The notes below the pieces were generated by a model. The model saw nothing but the letters and a program-made list of their open reading frames with translations. It ran no database searches and was not told the DNA's origin. Below are positions 26,601 through 34,707 of a DNA stretch of 64,000 bases, piece after piece (position 1 is the first letter of the stretch; each line of letters starts with the position of its first letter). The position numbers and the translations under genes were made by a program. Origin of the DNA: Flavobacterium panacis (GTDB lineage: Bacteria > Bacteroidota > Bacteroidia > Flavobacteriales > Flavobacteriaceae); NCBI RefSeq assembly GCF_024649945.1, contig NZ_JANKMS010000014.1:1-64000 (forward strand), read 5' to 3'.

Positions 26601-27976
26601 TGGATTTGAGAAGAGTTCAAGATAAAAAACTAGCTATTCGCGAAATCAATTTAGGAGAATTTGTTTCGCAAATGTGTGAAGATTTTGAAGAAATGAGCAA
26701 TCAGAGCCATATCAATCTGAAAGTAGATATCGCTCCATCAAACCCAAAAGTTTGGGCAGATCCAGATAGTTTAGATAAGATTTTAATCAACTTACTTTCT
26801 AATGCTTTTAAATATTGCAATAAAGGAGATTCGATTGAAGTAAAAGTAGAAGAATCAGAAAAACATGTGTTTTTAACGGTAAATGACAATGGTCCTGGAA
26901 TTAGTCCAAATCTTCAAAAGAGATTATTTGTTCGATTTTCAAATTATAATGAAAACCTATCCAATCCTAGTACCGGTCTTGGACTTTCTATTATAAAAGA
27001 TATTGCAGATAAACATGGGGCAGAAGTTTTGGTAGATAGTACTCAAGGAAAAGGAAGTAGTTTTCAAATTGCATTTTTAAAGGGATATCAGCATTTTAAA
27101 GGTGATGTAGATATTTTATTAGACGAAACAGAAGAACATTTTTCTGATGAAATAAATCAGGAATTTGAACTAGAACACGAAATAATTATACCAGAAGAAT
27201 TACGTCGAGAACATCCAATCGGACTTATTGTAGAAGATGATCCAGAATTGCGTGATTTTATTGTTTCTATCTTAGAAGCGGATTACACGATTTATACTGC
27301 CGAAAATGGCGATGAAGGATATATAAAAACAGAAGAAATTTTACCGGATTTCATTATCAGTGATATTATGATGCCTGAGAAAGACGGAATTGAAATGTTG
27401 AAATTGATTCGAGATAATTTATCAACGAGCCATATTCCTGTCATTTTACTTAGTGCAAAATCATCAATAGAAAGTAAATTGGAAGGATTAGAGTATGGAG
27501 CAGACGATTATGTAACCAAACCTTTTAATGTTAGTTTATTAAAAGCAAGAGTCAAAAATATGCTGGAACAGCGTGCTCGTTTGCAACAATTGTTTTCAAG
27601 TGGCAGTACTATTGAAATTTCTAAAGAAGAACCGCTTCAAATTTCGAATAAAGATCAGAAATTTATGTTTCAGGTTATTGACTTTGTAAAAGAAAACATG
27701 TCGAATTCTGATTTTTCTGTTGATGAATTAGGAAAATTAATGTGTATGTCACGCGCCAGTTTTTTCAATAAACTCAAAAATATTACTGGGGCTTCTCCTG
27801 TTGTTTTTATTCGAGATATGCGATTAAGCGAAGCAGCAAGACTTTTAAAAGACGATGATTTACTAATAAAAGAAATCTGTTTTGAAGTAGGATTTAATGA
27901 TCTTAAATACTTCGGAAAATGTTTCAGATCGAAATACGATTTTACTCCAGCTGAATATCGTCGACAATTTCGTTAA
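23648..27976 (+). CDS. Hybrid two-component system sensor/regulator (HTCS)
   Basis: A single 1442-residue protein joining sensor kinase and response regulator, the usual controller of Bacteroidota polysaccharide loci. Order: signal peptide 1-20; periplasmic two-component propeller repeats (about 25-780) that bind an oligosaccharide; Y_Y_Y domain near 800-870 (YRYKLEGIDKQWNY); one membrane helix near 885-906; HisKA with His937 in DISHEIRTPL; ATPase with DNGPGIS and GLGLSII; receiver domain from 1187 with Asp1239 in ISDIMMPEKDG and the Lys in DDYVTKPF; and a C-terminal AraC-type DNA-binding domain (about 1340-1442). All catalytic residues are present. It sits just before the SusCD operon with phased ACCC repeats upstream, its likely target. 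Confidence 0.95.
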   Translation: MKRNLLVFFFYWITILCTAQPSGTLTHFANDLKLRQSRILDIQQDKKGFIWLSTFNGLIRYDGSTFQKFRVKQNGSLDLISNRVFKFKFDNSDRIWIQSEKNDIYYFDTRQLSFHYPIEEGPLKAANIAFVDFKVMPSGRVWLFPEEKNYLIAFEANKKVRKIAFDPAKRCGKIRDIFEDKHGITWFFTEAGICRLDKSGAEPQYFFFNGKPNLFNSFLETKEDIIFGGNKGELVRYNKKASTFFDFIIDIKEDIVYTELVADSKMLIVTGGQVFYFYDLKTGRLDAYNNKSLAGFPNKKINYLGSTRSRQFWFEGPGEGVFQFDLQTKKITRMPVDYSDSAAAGGERKSFLLTSPNGTVWIQSSNAPFSYWDEKSNKLCSVVRCIRESKESISDLMHTAMFDRLGNLWFCSFKQGLDLVTFSNSNFSTLNLDSSGNSHKHNVRSLMRDNKGNLWVGSRKEKIALFDAHKNKIGFLASDGTLSASGPNWGADIYSMLQDNKGRIWVGTRGNGLFRLSPTDQAFRYKVVHYKYDEKNNYSINSDDIFKVFQATNGEIYIATWGGGVNIVRESNNGLRFINFKNELKNYPIKTADKVRSIVENKDHKIFFISSYKLFSFSEDKKSVDKLQFREYSQVSGNDILDIVIMHDNQMALATNGMGLILADLDKKGQLNVKSIWNEMVSFPVEGVVAIEEDKAGKIWLMSDNQIVRFDPKNNSAETFPELKSIIGTEIFSEATKCKLPNGEIAIGYSNGVIYFKPENIKPFHFKPYLAISGFLVNNKELHEINPETPKNADLLEEVTLEHNQNFFRVQISALDYLKSENIVYRYKLEGIDKQWNYIKGGQSINYTNLGRGTYTLLVSSTNGHNLWMDNERQIKITIRPSIWGTNFAYFCYLVLACGLFFVVNRAILTILKLRSDVKLEKQMSDLKLKFFTDISHEIRTPLTMITAPLEVILSDNDIKESTKGQLRIIEKSSNKLLNLVNQILDLRRVQDKKLAIREINLGEFVSQMCEDFEEMSNQSHINLKVDIAPSNPKVWADPDSLDKILINLLSNAFKYCNKGDSIEVKVEESEKHVFLTVNDNGPGISPNLQKRLFVRFSNYNENLSNPSTGLGLSIIKDIADKHGAEVLVDSTQGKGSSFQIAFLKGYQHFKGDVDILLDETEEHFSDEINQEFELEHEIIIPEELRREHPIGLIVEDDPELRDFIVSILEADYTIYTAENGDEGYIKTEEILPDFIISDIMMPEKDGIEMLKLIRDNLSTSHIPVILLSAKSSIESKLEGLEYGADDYVTKPFNVSLLKARVKNMLEQRARLQQLFSSGSTIEISKEEPLQISNKDQKFMFQVIDFVKENMSNSDFSVDELGKLMCMSRASFFNKLKNITGASPVVFIRDMRLSEAARLLKDDDLLIKEICFEVGFNDLKYFGKCFRSKYDFTPAEYRRQFR

Positions 27977-27996
27977 TCAAAATCCTTTTCAATAAA

Positions 27997-28057
27997 AGCC
28001 AATGATTTCAATATTTGGAACGCAATGAGTCTTATTCAAATATTGAAATCATTGGCT
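27997..28057 (+). terminator. Long perfect inverted repeat, probable terminator of the HTCS gene
   Basis: Arms of 21 bases at 27997-28017 and 28037-28057 pair perfectly around a 19-base loop, and the right arm is followed by ATGTTTTT. It starts 20 bases after the HTCS stop. The arms resemble the palindromic cores that follow, so it may also be a first, diverged repeat unit. Confidence 0.65.
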
Positions 28058-28100
28058 ATGTTTTTCTCCAGCATTTATATACAATCCTTTTTAAATATAG

Positions 28101-28290
28101 CCCAAGGTTTTAACCATGGGGACGTAATGTATTGTCACAATATTTCTCTTCAGGATTTATATTCACAATATTTATTAAACATAGCCCAAGGTTTTAACCT
28201 TGGGGACATAATGTATTGTTTTCAGTATTCCTCTCCAGGATTTATATTCACAATCCTTAATTAAAATTTCCAAAGATTTCAACCTTGGAA
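28101..28290. repeat. Tandem REP-like palindromic repeats
   Basis: Three units about 83-85 bases apart, each with a palindromic core: CCCAAGGTTTTAACCATGGG (28101-28120), CCCAAGGTTTTAACCTTGGG (28184-28203) and a weaker version at 28268-28290. Between the cores, a segment GGATTTATATTCACAAT recurs. This looks like REP/RAYT-type intergenic repeats of Bacteroidota; no transposase is encoded nearby. The units are too few and too uneven for a CRISPR array. Confidence 0.65.
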
Positions 28291-28390
28291 AATGATAGAA
28301 AAAGTATGCTTTACGATATCTTTTTTTATTTATGATATTTTTTCTGCAATAAATAAAAAAAGTAAGAAAAAGTTAGTAAATAACTGATTT

Positions 28391-28468
28391 TACCCGTTTA
28401 AATAGCGATTTAACCCTTTTCGAAAAGCAATATTTACCCCTTTTTAAGGAGTGATATCTCTAGTTTTG
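28391..28468 (+). promoter_or_regulatory. Probable HTCS-controlled promoter of the pectin operon
   Basis: Three T-rich repeats containing ACCC start at 28392, 28413 and 28436, spaced 21 and 23 bases, about two helical turns each. The third occupies the -33 position of a TAGTTTTG -7 element at 28461-28468. Phased repeats abutting the promoter are what an AraC-type dimer from the upstream HTCS would need. Confidence 0.6.
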
Positions 28469-28517
28469 CTTTACAATCTTAACTAATATTTTACTAACTA
28501 ACCTTAAAACCAAAATT

Positions 28518-28613
28518 ATGAACCAAACCAAATTATTTATTCAACTCTCAAAACCTAAGCTTTCTGTTGATAGCTGTAAAAAGTGTAAAAAGACCAATAC
28601 TCTTCATTTTTAA
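28518..28613 (+). CDS. Possible 31-residue peptide with Cys-Lys-Lys-Cys motif
   Basis: A short frame with ATG at 28518, about 50 bases after the -7 element, ending 11 bases before the next gene. The product is basic, without a signal peptide: it starts MNQTKLFIQLSKPKL and carries CKKCKK, possibly a metal-binding pair. I do not recognise it. It could be a leader peptide of the operon or a chance frame; the distance and the following gene's close spacing make translation plausible. Confidence 0.3.
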   Translation: MNQTKLFIQLSKPKLSVDSCKKCKKTNTLHF

Positions 28614-28624
28614 ATTTAGTTGTT

Positions 28625-29383
28625 ATGAAAATCATTAAACACCTAATATTTGGAGCAGGGTTATTGCTTTTTATATTAAGTTCTTGTTCCAATGACGATT
28701 TTAAATATGAAAGCTCTGTGGTAAAAACATTAGATTTTCAGTTAAATGGAGTGCCTTGGAATTTGAACGTAGGAATTTCGACCAGACCGCTTTTTATTTA
28801 CAAAGACAATGGAGAGTATTTTGCTAACTACAGTTCACTTTATCGTTTTTCACTAGATGATGGAAAATACAAATTTGTAGCATCAGATTTTCCAGAACAG
28901 ATGATTCCGTCTCCAATCAATTTGAATGATCTTATTGTTCCTCAGCCGGCATTGGCTAATCAACATGTAAATCTTTCAGATGCGATGCCGTACGCTTCTC
29001 CTTTTAATGATCCTTTAACCTTAAACATTGTGACGCGAACGGGAATACTTCGTTTGAAATCATTGGATATTACAGCGGATAGAAGTTACACAACAATCAA
29101 AACAACGATAGCCGTAAAACGTAGCGGTTATAAAGTTTCGGACGGAACTTTTGTAAAAGAAGACATGTTTGTGACAAGAAGCAAAGCAACGACCAGTGGT
29201 GGTATTAATTACGCAGAAGATTTTATTTTATTTCAAACTGATGAAGCCGCTAATAATGTTCGTATAAAAATCGAATGTTTAGATCAGAACATGCAGGTTG
29301 TTAAGACAAAAGAAATAGAAGGAACTTTTGCAATTGAAGCTAACAAGGTAACGAATGCCGATTTCTTTTTGAATGAGCTTTAA
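28625..29383 (+). CDS. Pectin-locus lipoprotein of unknown function
   Basis: A 252-residue lipoprotein with signal ending LFILSSCSNDDFKYE (Cys21 then acidic residues, suggesting surface export). The rest looks like beta-sandwich sequence with few charged clusters; the layout vaguely resembles Mfa2/fimbrillin-type anchors, but no motif is decisive. It is the first sizeable gene behind the locus promoter and is followed after 170 bases by the SusC gene. It may be a glycan-binding protein of the SusE/F sort or a chaperone for a surface complex. Function is not assigned. Confidence 0.7.
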   Translation: MKIIKHLIFGAGLLLFILSSCSNDDFKYESSVVKTLDFQLNGVPWNLNVGISTRPLFIYKDNGEYFANYSSLYRFSLDDGKYKFVASDFPEQMIPSPINLNDLIVPQPALANQHVNLSDAMPYASPFNDPLTLNIVTRTGILRLKSLDITADRSYTTIKTTIAVKRSGYKVSDGTFVKEDMFVTRSKATTSGGINYAEDFILFQTDEAANNVRIKIECLDQNMQVVKTKEIEGTFAIEANKVTNADFFLNEL

Positions 29384-29553
29384 AAAATCTGTTTAAAATA
29401 CTCAGAAACTTACAATCTAAAATTAGTAGCCTTGAGGGATTCGTATAGGCAGGAATAAGCAATTATGATGATGAGTCATCGTGTTGACTTTTGCTGTTCG
29501 GTATCGAAATCTTAAAACTTGGCTTTTAAAATAATTCAAGAAATATTCTAGTT

Positions 29554-32500
29554 ATGAAGATAAAAAAATATATCTGGAGCATTTTGGCTATTCTGTTTTT
29601 AACAGGTGGTGCTTATGCTCAGAAGCGTGTGACCGTTACAGGTACAGTAAGGGATAATATGGGACTTATTCCTGGCGCCACTATTATTGTAAAAAATGAA
29701 AACACCAATACAGTTACAGATTTTGATGGAAAATTCAGTATCTCGGTAACTGATCCGCAAACGGCTGTCCTGATCGTTAAATTTATTGGTCTAACAGATG
29801 AGACCGTAGCATTAAAAGGTCGCACTTCTGGAATTACGGTTCAGATGAAAGAATCGAACAGTGAATTGAACGAAGTTGTCGTAATTGGTTATGGTACACA
29901 AAAACGTAAAAACTTAACAGGAGCAATTGCAAGTATAAAAGGAACCGAACTGGCAAAAGTACCAACAGCAAACGTTGCTGAAGCTTTGACAGGAAGACTT
30001 CCGGGAGTTCAGGTTACAACTGTTGATGGTTCGCCAGGAGCAGATGTGAAAATTAGAATTCGTGGTGGAGGTTCTATCACTGAAGACAATTCGCCTTTAA
30101 TCTTGGTGGATGGTTTTGAGGTGGCTAACTTAAATGATATTCCGCCAACAGATATCGAATCTGTAGAAGTTTTAAAAGATGCAGCTTCAACAGCGGTTTA
30201 CGGTGCGAGAGGTGCTAATGGGGTAATTATTGTTACTACTAAAGTTCCAAAAGCAGGAAAAGTTTCGGTAAACATTCATAATTATACACAGATTAAAACG
30301 CTTGCGAATCATTTGGATGTAATGGATCCTTATGAGTTTGTGATGTTGCAATATGAAAATGCACGTAAAGGAAGTTCAAATCCAACGGCATTTTATAATA
30401 TGTATGGCAAAGCAAACGAATTATACATTTATAAAGGAAACAAAGGAACAGATTGGCAGGATGAAATTTTTGGGAGTAATCCGATTGCGAGATATACAGA
30501 TATTAATGTGAATGGTGGAAGCGAAAAAACGAAATTCAAATTCACTTTCGTAAATCAGGATCAGCCAGGAGCTTTGGTAGGAACAGGAATGCGTCAGAAT
30601 TATGTTTATTTAATTATGAACTCAAAACTTACTGACAATCTAACATTTGAATATCAAACCCGTTTAACGAACCAAACTATTGATGGTTCGGGAACAGACG
30701 GTGTAAGTTTGCTTAGAGCTTTACGCGAAGCACCAACTGCAGGATTACAGGATTACATGACGTTACCGGATGATAACACATACTTTGATCCAGATGATTA
30801 TCAGATAAAACCTCGATTTAATCCATTTGAAGAAGCTGAAAAAAATTACCGTAAACGTATTACGAGAATTTTCAATACTCAAGGAGCATTAACCTGGACA
30901 ATTAGAAAAGGTTTAACATTACGTTCTTCTTTTGGTTATGAATATAAGTATCAAGAAGATGGACGTTTTTGGGGTATAGATACTCGTACCGCAACAGACA
31001 ACAACAATTTACCAGTTGTATATTGGTCTATGACGCAGTCTCCACGTTGGCAGTTGAATAACGTTTTAAACTATGGTTTTAAATTAAAAGAACGTCACGA
31101 TCTCCAATTAATGATTGGACAGGAGATAAAAGATCAGGAATCTTCAGCGAAATTTTATCGTACACGTTATTTTCCTGAAGACATAACAGGTGCAAAAGCG
31201 TTAGATAATCTGGCTTTAGGAACTCCTTTTGAAAATGGATCAAATGCAGAATCACCAAATAGAATTTCTTCTTTCTTTGGAAGAGCTAATTATGGATATG
31301 ATGATCGTTACCTGTTTACGTTTACTGTTCGTACGGATGGTTCTACAAAGTTTGGACCTGAAAATAGATGGGGAGTTTTTCCAGCAGGAGCTTTTGCATG
31401 GAGAGTTTCTAATGAAAGTTTCTTAAAAGACAGCCAAACAGTTTCGAACTTAAAACTGCGTTTGAGTTATGGAGCTTCTGGAAATGATAGAATAAAAGCT
31501 GATTTATATGCAAAATACTATGGTGTTTCGAGAGATCGTTCTGTAGGTTGGGGAGAACAAAATCAGTACTACTACAATTTTTACAACAGTCAATATCTTA
31601 ACAATCCAAACGTAAAATGGGAAACGACTTATACAGCAAATGCAGGTGTTGATTTTGGTTTCTTCAAAGAAAGATTAACAGGAACTTTGGATTTCTATTA
31701 TAACACAGTAAAAGATCTATTAGTGCCTTCTGATATTGCTGCTGTTTCAGGTTTTACTAAAATGATGACAAACGTTGGACAAACTTCTAACAAAGGTGTT
31801 GAACTTGCTCTTAATGGTAGCGTGATCAGAAAAAAAGATTTTCAGCTTGATTTGACTTTTAATATCGGTTACAATAAAAATAAGATTGACAAACTGGCAA
31901 GTGGAGAACAAGAATGGATATTAAGTTCAGGCTGGGCAGGAACACAACTCCTAAATGATGATGATTACCGTGCGTATGTAGGTGGAACAAAAGGTTTGAT
32001 TTACGGTTTTGTAAACGATGGTTTCTATAAGATGGACGATTTTGAGTCTTTTGATGCGGTGACTAGAACCTGGAAATTAAAAGAAGGAGTTGCTAATTCA
32101 AAAAATCTTTCAGGAGAACCAGTTCCAGGAAGTGCTAAGTTTAAAAAATTAACCCCTACTGATCCTTCTGATCCAAATAGTTATGTAATTGGAGATAAAG
32201 ACAGAAAAGTAATTGGAGACACAAATCCTGATTTTTCTGGTGGATTTGGTGTAAATGCAGTTTGGAAAAACTTTGATTTGACAGCATTCTTCAATTTCAT
32301 GTATGGTTTTGATGTATACAATGCTAATAAGATTATGATGACTTCTTTTTACCAAAACAACCAAAATAATTTTGGTATGGAAGTAGGACTTGATAAACGT
32401 TGGAGAAACTACGATGATATGGGGAACGACCTTCGTTATTCACCAGAACTGTTAGCAAAACAAAACGAAAACGCTACAATGTGGAATCCTGTTAGTATTG

Positions 32501-32775
32501 GTCGTCCAATTGCCATGTCTTATGCAGTTGAAGATGGATCTTTCTTAAGATTAAACACCTTGAGTATTGGTTATACAATTCCAAAACAACAAAGTAAGGC
32601 AATAGGATTAAGCAGAGTGAGATTGTACGCTACAGGAAGCAACTTATTTATTTGGACAAACTACTCAGGCTATGATCCTGATGTAAATCTAGAAACTGGT
32701 TTAACACCAAATATTGATTATAACTCTTATCCGAGAACACGTAACTACGCTTTTGGAGTACAGTTATCATTTTAA
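29554..32775 (+). CDS. SusC-like TonB-dependent oligosaccharide transporter
   Basis: A 1073-residue outer-membrane barrel that imports oligosaccharides with its SusD-like lid. Signal peptide 1-23; a carboxypeptidase-regulatory-like domain at about 25-100 (VTGTVRDNMGLIPGATI, then NTVTDFDGKFSI); the TonB-linked signature ELNEVVVIGYGTQKRKNLTG; plug domain with PLILVDGFEV and VEVLKDAASTAVYGARGANG; then the barrel to the C-terminal Phe (FGVQLSF). The SusD gene follows after 22 bases. Placed among pectinases, it most likely carries pectin or rhamnogalacturonan fragments. Full length. Confidence 0.95.
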   Translation: MKIKKYIWSILAILFLTGGAYAQKRVTVTGTVRDNMGLIPGATIIVKNENTNTVTDFDGKFSISVTDPQTAVLIVKFIGLTDETVALKGRTSGITVQMKESNSELNEVVVIGYGTQKRKNLTGAIASIKGTELAKVPTANVAEALTGRLPGVQVTTVDGSPGADVKIRIRGGGSITEDNSPLILVDGFEVANLNDIPPTDIESVEVLKDAASTAVYGARGANGVIIVTTKVPKAGKVSVNIHNYTQIKTLANHLDVMDPYEFVMLQYENARKGSSNPTAFYNMYGKANELYIYKGNKGTDWQDEIFGSNPIARYTDINVNGGSEKTKFKFTFVNQDQPGALVGTGMRQNYVYLIMNSKLTDNLTFEYQTRLTNQTIDGSGTDGVSLLRALREAPTAGLQDYMTLPDDNTYFDPDDYQIKPRFNPFEEAEKNYRKRITRIFNTQGALTWTIRKGLTLRSSFGYEYKYQEDGRFWGIDTRTATDNNNLPVVYWSMTQSPRWQLNNVLNYGFKLKERHDLQLMIGQEIKDQESSAKFYRTRYFPEDITGAKALDNLALGTPFENGSNAESPNRISSFFGRANYGYDDRYLFTFTVRTDGSTKFGPENRWGVFPAGAFAWRVSNESFLKDSQTVSNLKLRLSYGASGNDRIKADLYAKYYGVSRDRSVGWGEQNQYYYNFYNSQYLNNPNVKWETTYTANAGVDFGFFKERLTGTLDFYYNTVKDLLVPSDIAAVSGFTKMMTNVGQTSNKGVELALNGSVIRKKDFQLDLTFNIGYNKNKIDKLASGEQEWILSSGWAGTQLLNDDDYRAYVGGTKGLIYGFVNDGFYKMDDFESFDAVTRTWKLKEGVANSKNLSGEPVPGSAKFKKLTPTDPSDPNSYVIGDKDRKVIGDTNPDFSGGFGVNAVWKNFDLTAFFNFMYGFDVYNANKIMMTSFYQNNQNNFGMEVGLDKRWRNYDDMGNDLRYSPELLAKQNENATMWNPVSIGRPIAMSYAVEDGSFLRLNTLSIGYTIPKQQSKAIGLSRVRLYATGSNLFIWTNYSGYDPDVNLETGLTPNIDYNSYPRTRNYAFGVQLSF

Positions 32776-32797
32776 TTAAACAATATTAAATCACGTA

Positions 32798-34696
32798 ATG
32801 ATGAAGAAAAAGATATTATTTAGTTTTCTGTTAGTTTTTACACTGTTTTTTACAGCGTGTGAAGAGTATCTAGATGTTCAACCTGGATCAGGTTTTACTC
32901 AGGCAGAAGTTTTTAAATCAGAAAAAGACATCCAATCTGCTGTTGCAGGTGTATATACGCTTATGCTTACAGATGATGCATATGCTAATCGCCTTGCTTT
33001 TGTTTTTAACATGAATACAGACGTAGAAATGTCTGGTATTTCTACTAATACTGTAAATGGTAACGGTTCTGATATTGCATGTTATGACCCAAAACCGTAT
33101 TGGACGACTTTAAATTCTACATGGAATGTCATGTATAAAATTATCAATACAGCTAATGATGTAATTGAAGGTATTGAAGGATCAGATTTATATAAGGTAG
33201 ATCCAAAATCACAGCCTTCTAATATTACTCAAATGTACGGAGAGGTGAAAACAATTCGCGCAATGGTTTATCTGGATATGATTCGTATCTGGGGAGATGT
33301 TGTTTTTCGTACAAAATCTTCAACAGGAGATGAGAATTTTGCTCAAGGCACAACAGACCGAAATGAAATTCTTGAATTCTTAATTGATGATTTGAAGTCA
33401 GTTGAACCTTTAATGAAAAATGCCAGTGAGATTGAGTTTGGTGTAGAACGCGCTTCTAAAAGTTTTAATCAAGGTCTGATCGGATTATTAGCCTTGACAA
33501 GAGGAGGTTGGACACTTCGCCCAGACGAAAATAATCCTGCTAATATCGGACATATGGAAAGAGGTAAAAACTACGAACAGTATTACGATATCGCAATCCA
33601 ATATTTAGATAAAGTAATTCAAGGTAGACAACATGATTTAAAATTAGGTTTTAGAGAGTTTTGGATTAAACAAAACAATTGGGAAACACCAGTTAATGAT
33701 GATGTAATTTTCTCTATTCCAATGTTAAAAAATTCTACAGGGGAGTACGGCTATTTTGCTGGAATTCCGATTACTGCAGGAAGCCATCCTTATGGTTCTG
33801 CTTCTGGATCTCTTAGTTTATGCGGTGAATATCTTTTTTCATTTGATAAAAAAGATTTAAGAAGAGATGTTACGTGTGCACCGTTTTCATACGATCAAAA
33901 TTTGAATCAAGAGATTCGTCTGGATCTGGCTCGTTTGGCAGTTGGTAAATGGTCTAAGCTTTATATGACAAGTCCTTTAGGTGGTAGTAGCGAAAAAGGT
34001 ACAGGAGTTAACTTCTCTTGGATGCGTTTTGCAGATGTGCTTTTAATGTACGCAGAAGCAGTAAACGAACGTTTTGGTCCACGCGAAGATGCTAAGGAAT
34101 GTCTAAAACGTGTACGCCGAAGAGCTTTCGCTCAAGCTGATTGGGGAGAAAAAGTAGACAATTATGTACAGTCTAAAACATCTCCAGATTTATTCTTTAA
34201 AGCGATTATGGACGAGCGTAAATGGGAATTTGGTGGAGAAAGCAAACGTAAATTCGATTTGGCTCGTTGGAATAAATTCAGCGAAGTAATTTACAATCAA
34301 TACAATAAACTATACAATTGGGGACGTGTAGCAAATGGTGCTTATGTACCAGGTATCGACCAAGTTCCAGGAAGTATTTATTACAAACTTGTTACAGATC
34401 CAGCCAATTCAAGCAGAAAAATTTTAGACATAAAAGGAATTGATGAAGTTGTGACTGCAAATCCTGCAGGATATACAGCCTTTCCATTTGCGGTTAGTTG
34501 GTACGCATTAAACAATGACACGGCAAGTTATGAGCCAAGAAACGATATTAAATGGAGTTTTAGAGGATTTATAAACTACAATAATGCTTCATCGGTATCT
34601 CCAACAGATCCGTTGCGTTATTTATGTCCTTATCCATCTAAGGTGATTACAGATCATCGAGGAGCCATTCAAAATTTTTATGGTTTTAATTTTTAA
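32798..34696 (+). CDS. SusD/RagB-family glycan-binding lipoprotein
   Basis: A 632-residue lipoprotein (signal ending LFFTACEEYLDV, Cys21) on the cell surface that closes over the SusC pore and binds the substrate. SusD features: N-terminal EEYLDVQPGSGFTQAEVF, helical TPR-like middle (GEVKTIRAMVYLDMIRIWGDVVF), and the C-terminal SusD segment MRFADVLLMYAEAVNERFGP followed by DERKWEFGGESKRKFDLARWN. Paired with the SusC gene 22 bases upstream and followed by a further surface lipoprotein 11 bases downstream, forming one operon. Confidence 0.95.
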   Translation: MMKKKILFSFLLVFTLFFTACEEYLDVQPGSGFTQAEVFKSEKDIQSAVAGVYTLMLTDDAYANRLAFVFNMNTDVEMSGISTNTVNGNGSDIACYDPKPYWTTLNSTWNVMYKIINTANDVIEGIEGSDLYKVDPKSQPSNITQMYGEVKTIRAMVYLDMIRIWGDVVFRTKSSTGDENFAQGTTDRNEILEFLIDDLKSVEPLMKNASEIEFGVERASKSFNQGLIGLLALTRGGWTLRPDENNPANIGHMERGKNYEQYYDIAIQYLDKVIQGRQHDLKLGFREFWIKQNNWETPVNDDVIFSIPMLKNSTGEYGYFAGIPITAGSHPYGSASGSLSLCGEYLFSFDKKDLRRDVTCAPFSYDQNLNQEIRLDLARLAVGKWSKLYMTSPLGGSSEKGTGVNFSWMRFADVLLMYAEAVNERFGPREDAKECLKRVRRRAFAQADWGEKVDNYVQSKTSPDLFFKAIMDERKWEFGGESKRKFDLARWNKFSEVIYNQYNKLYNWGRVANGAYVPGIDQVPGSIYYKLVTDPANSSRKILDIKGIDEVVTANPAGYTAFPFAVSWYALNNDTASYEPRNDIKWSFRGFINYNNASSVSPTDPLRYLCPYPSKVITDHRGAIQNFYGFNF

Positions 34697-34707
34697 TTGA
34701 ATCAAGT

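Larger units (their letters stand above)
27977..28624. other. 648-base region between HTCS gene and pectin operon
   Basis: Contains, in order: a long inverted repeat (27997-28057), three tandem units with a palindromic core (28101-28290), a promoter with three ACCC repeats (28391-28468) and a 31-codon open frame (28518-28613). It has no large gene. Confidence 0.7.

Noticed and set aside
28101..28290. Possible small CRISPR array
   Set aside because: Only three uneven units with palindromic cores and similar linkers, not unique spacers, and no cas gene nearby.
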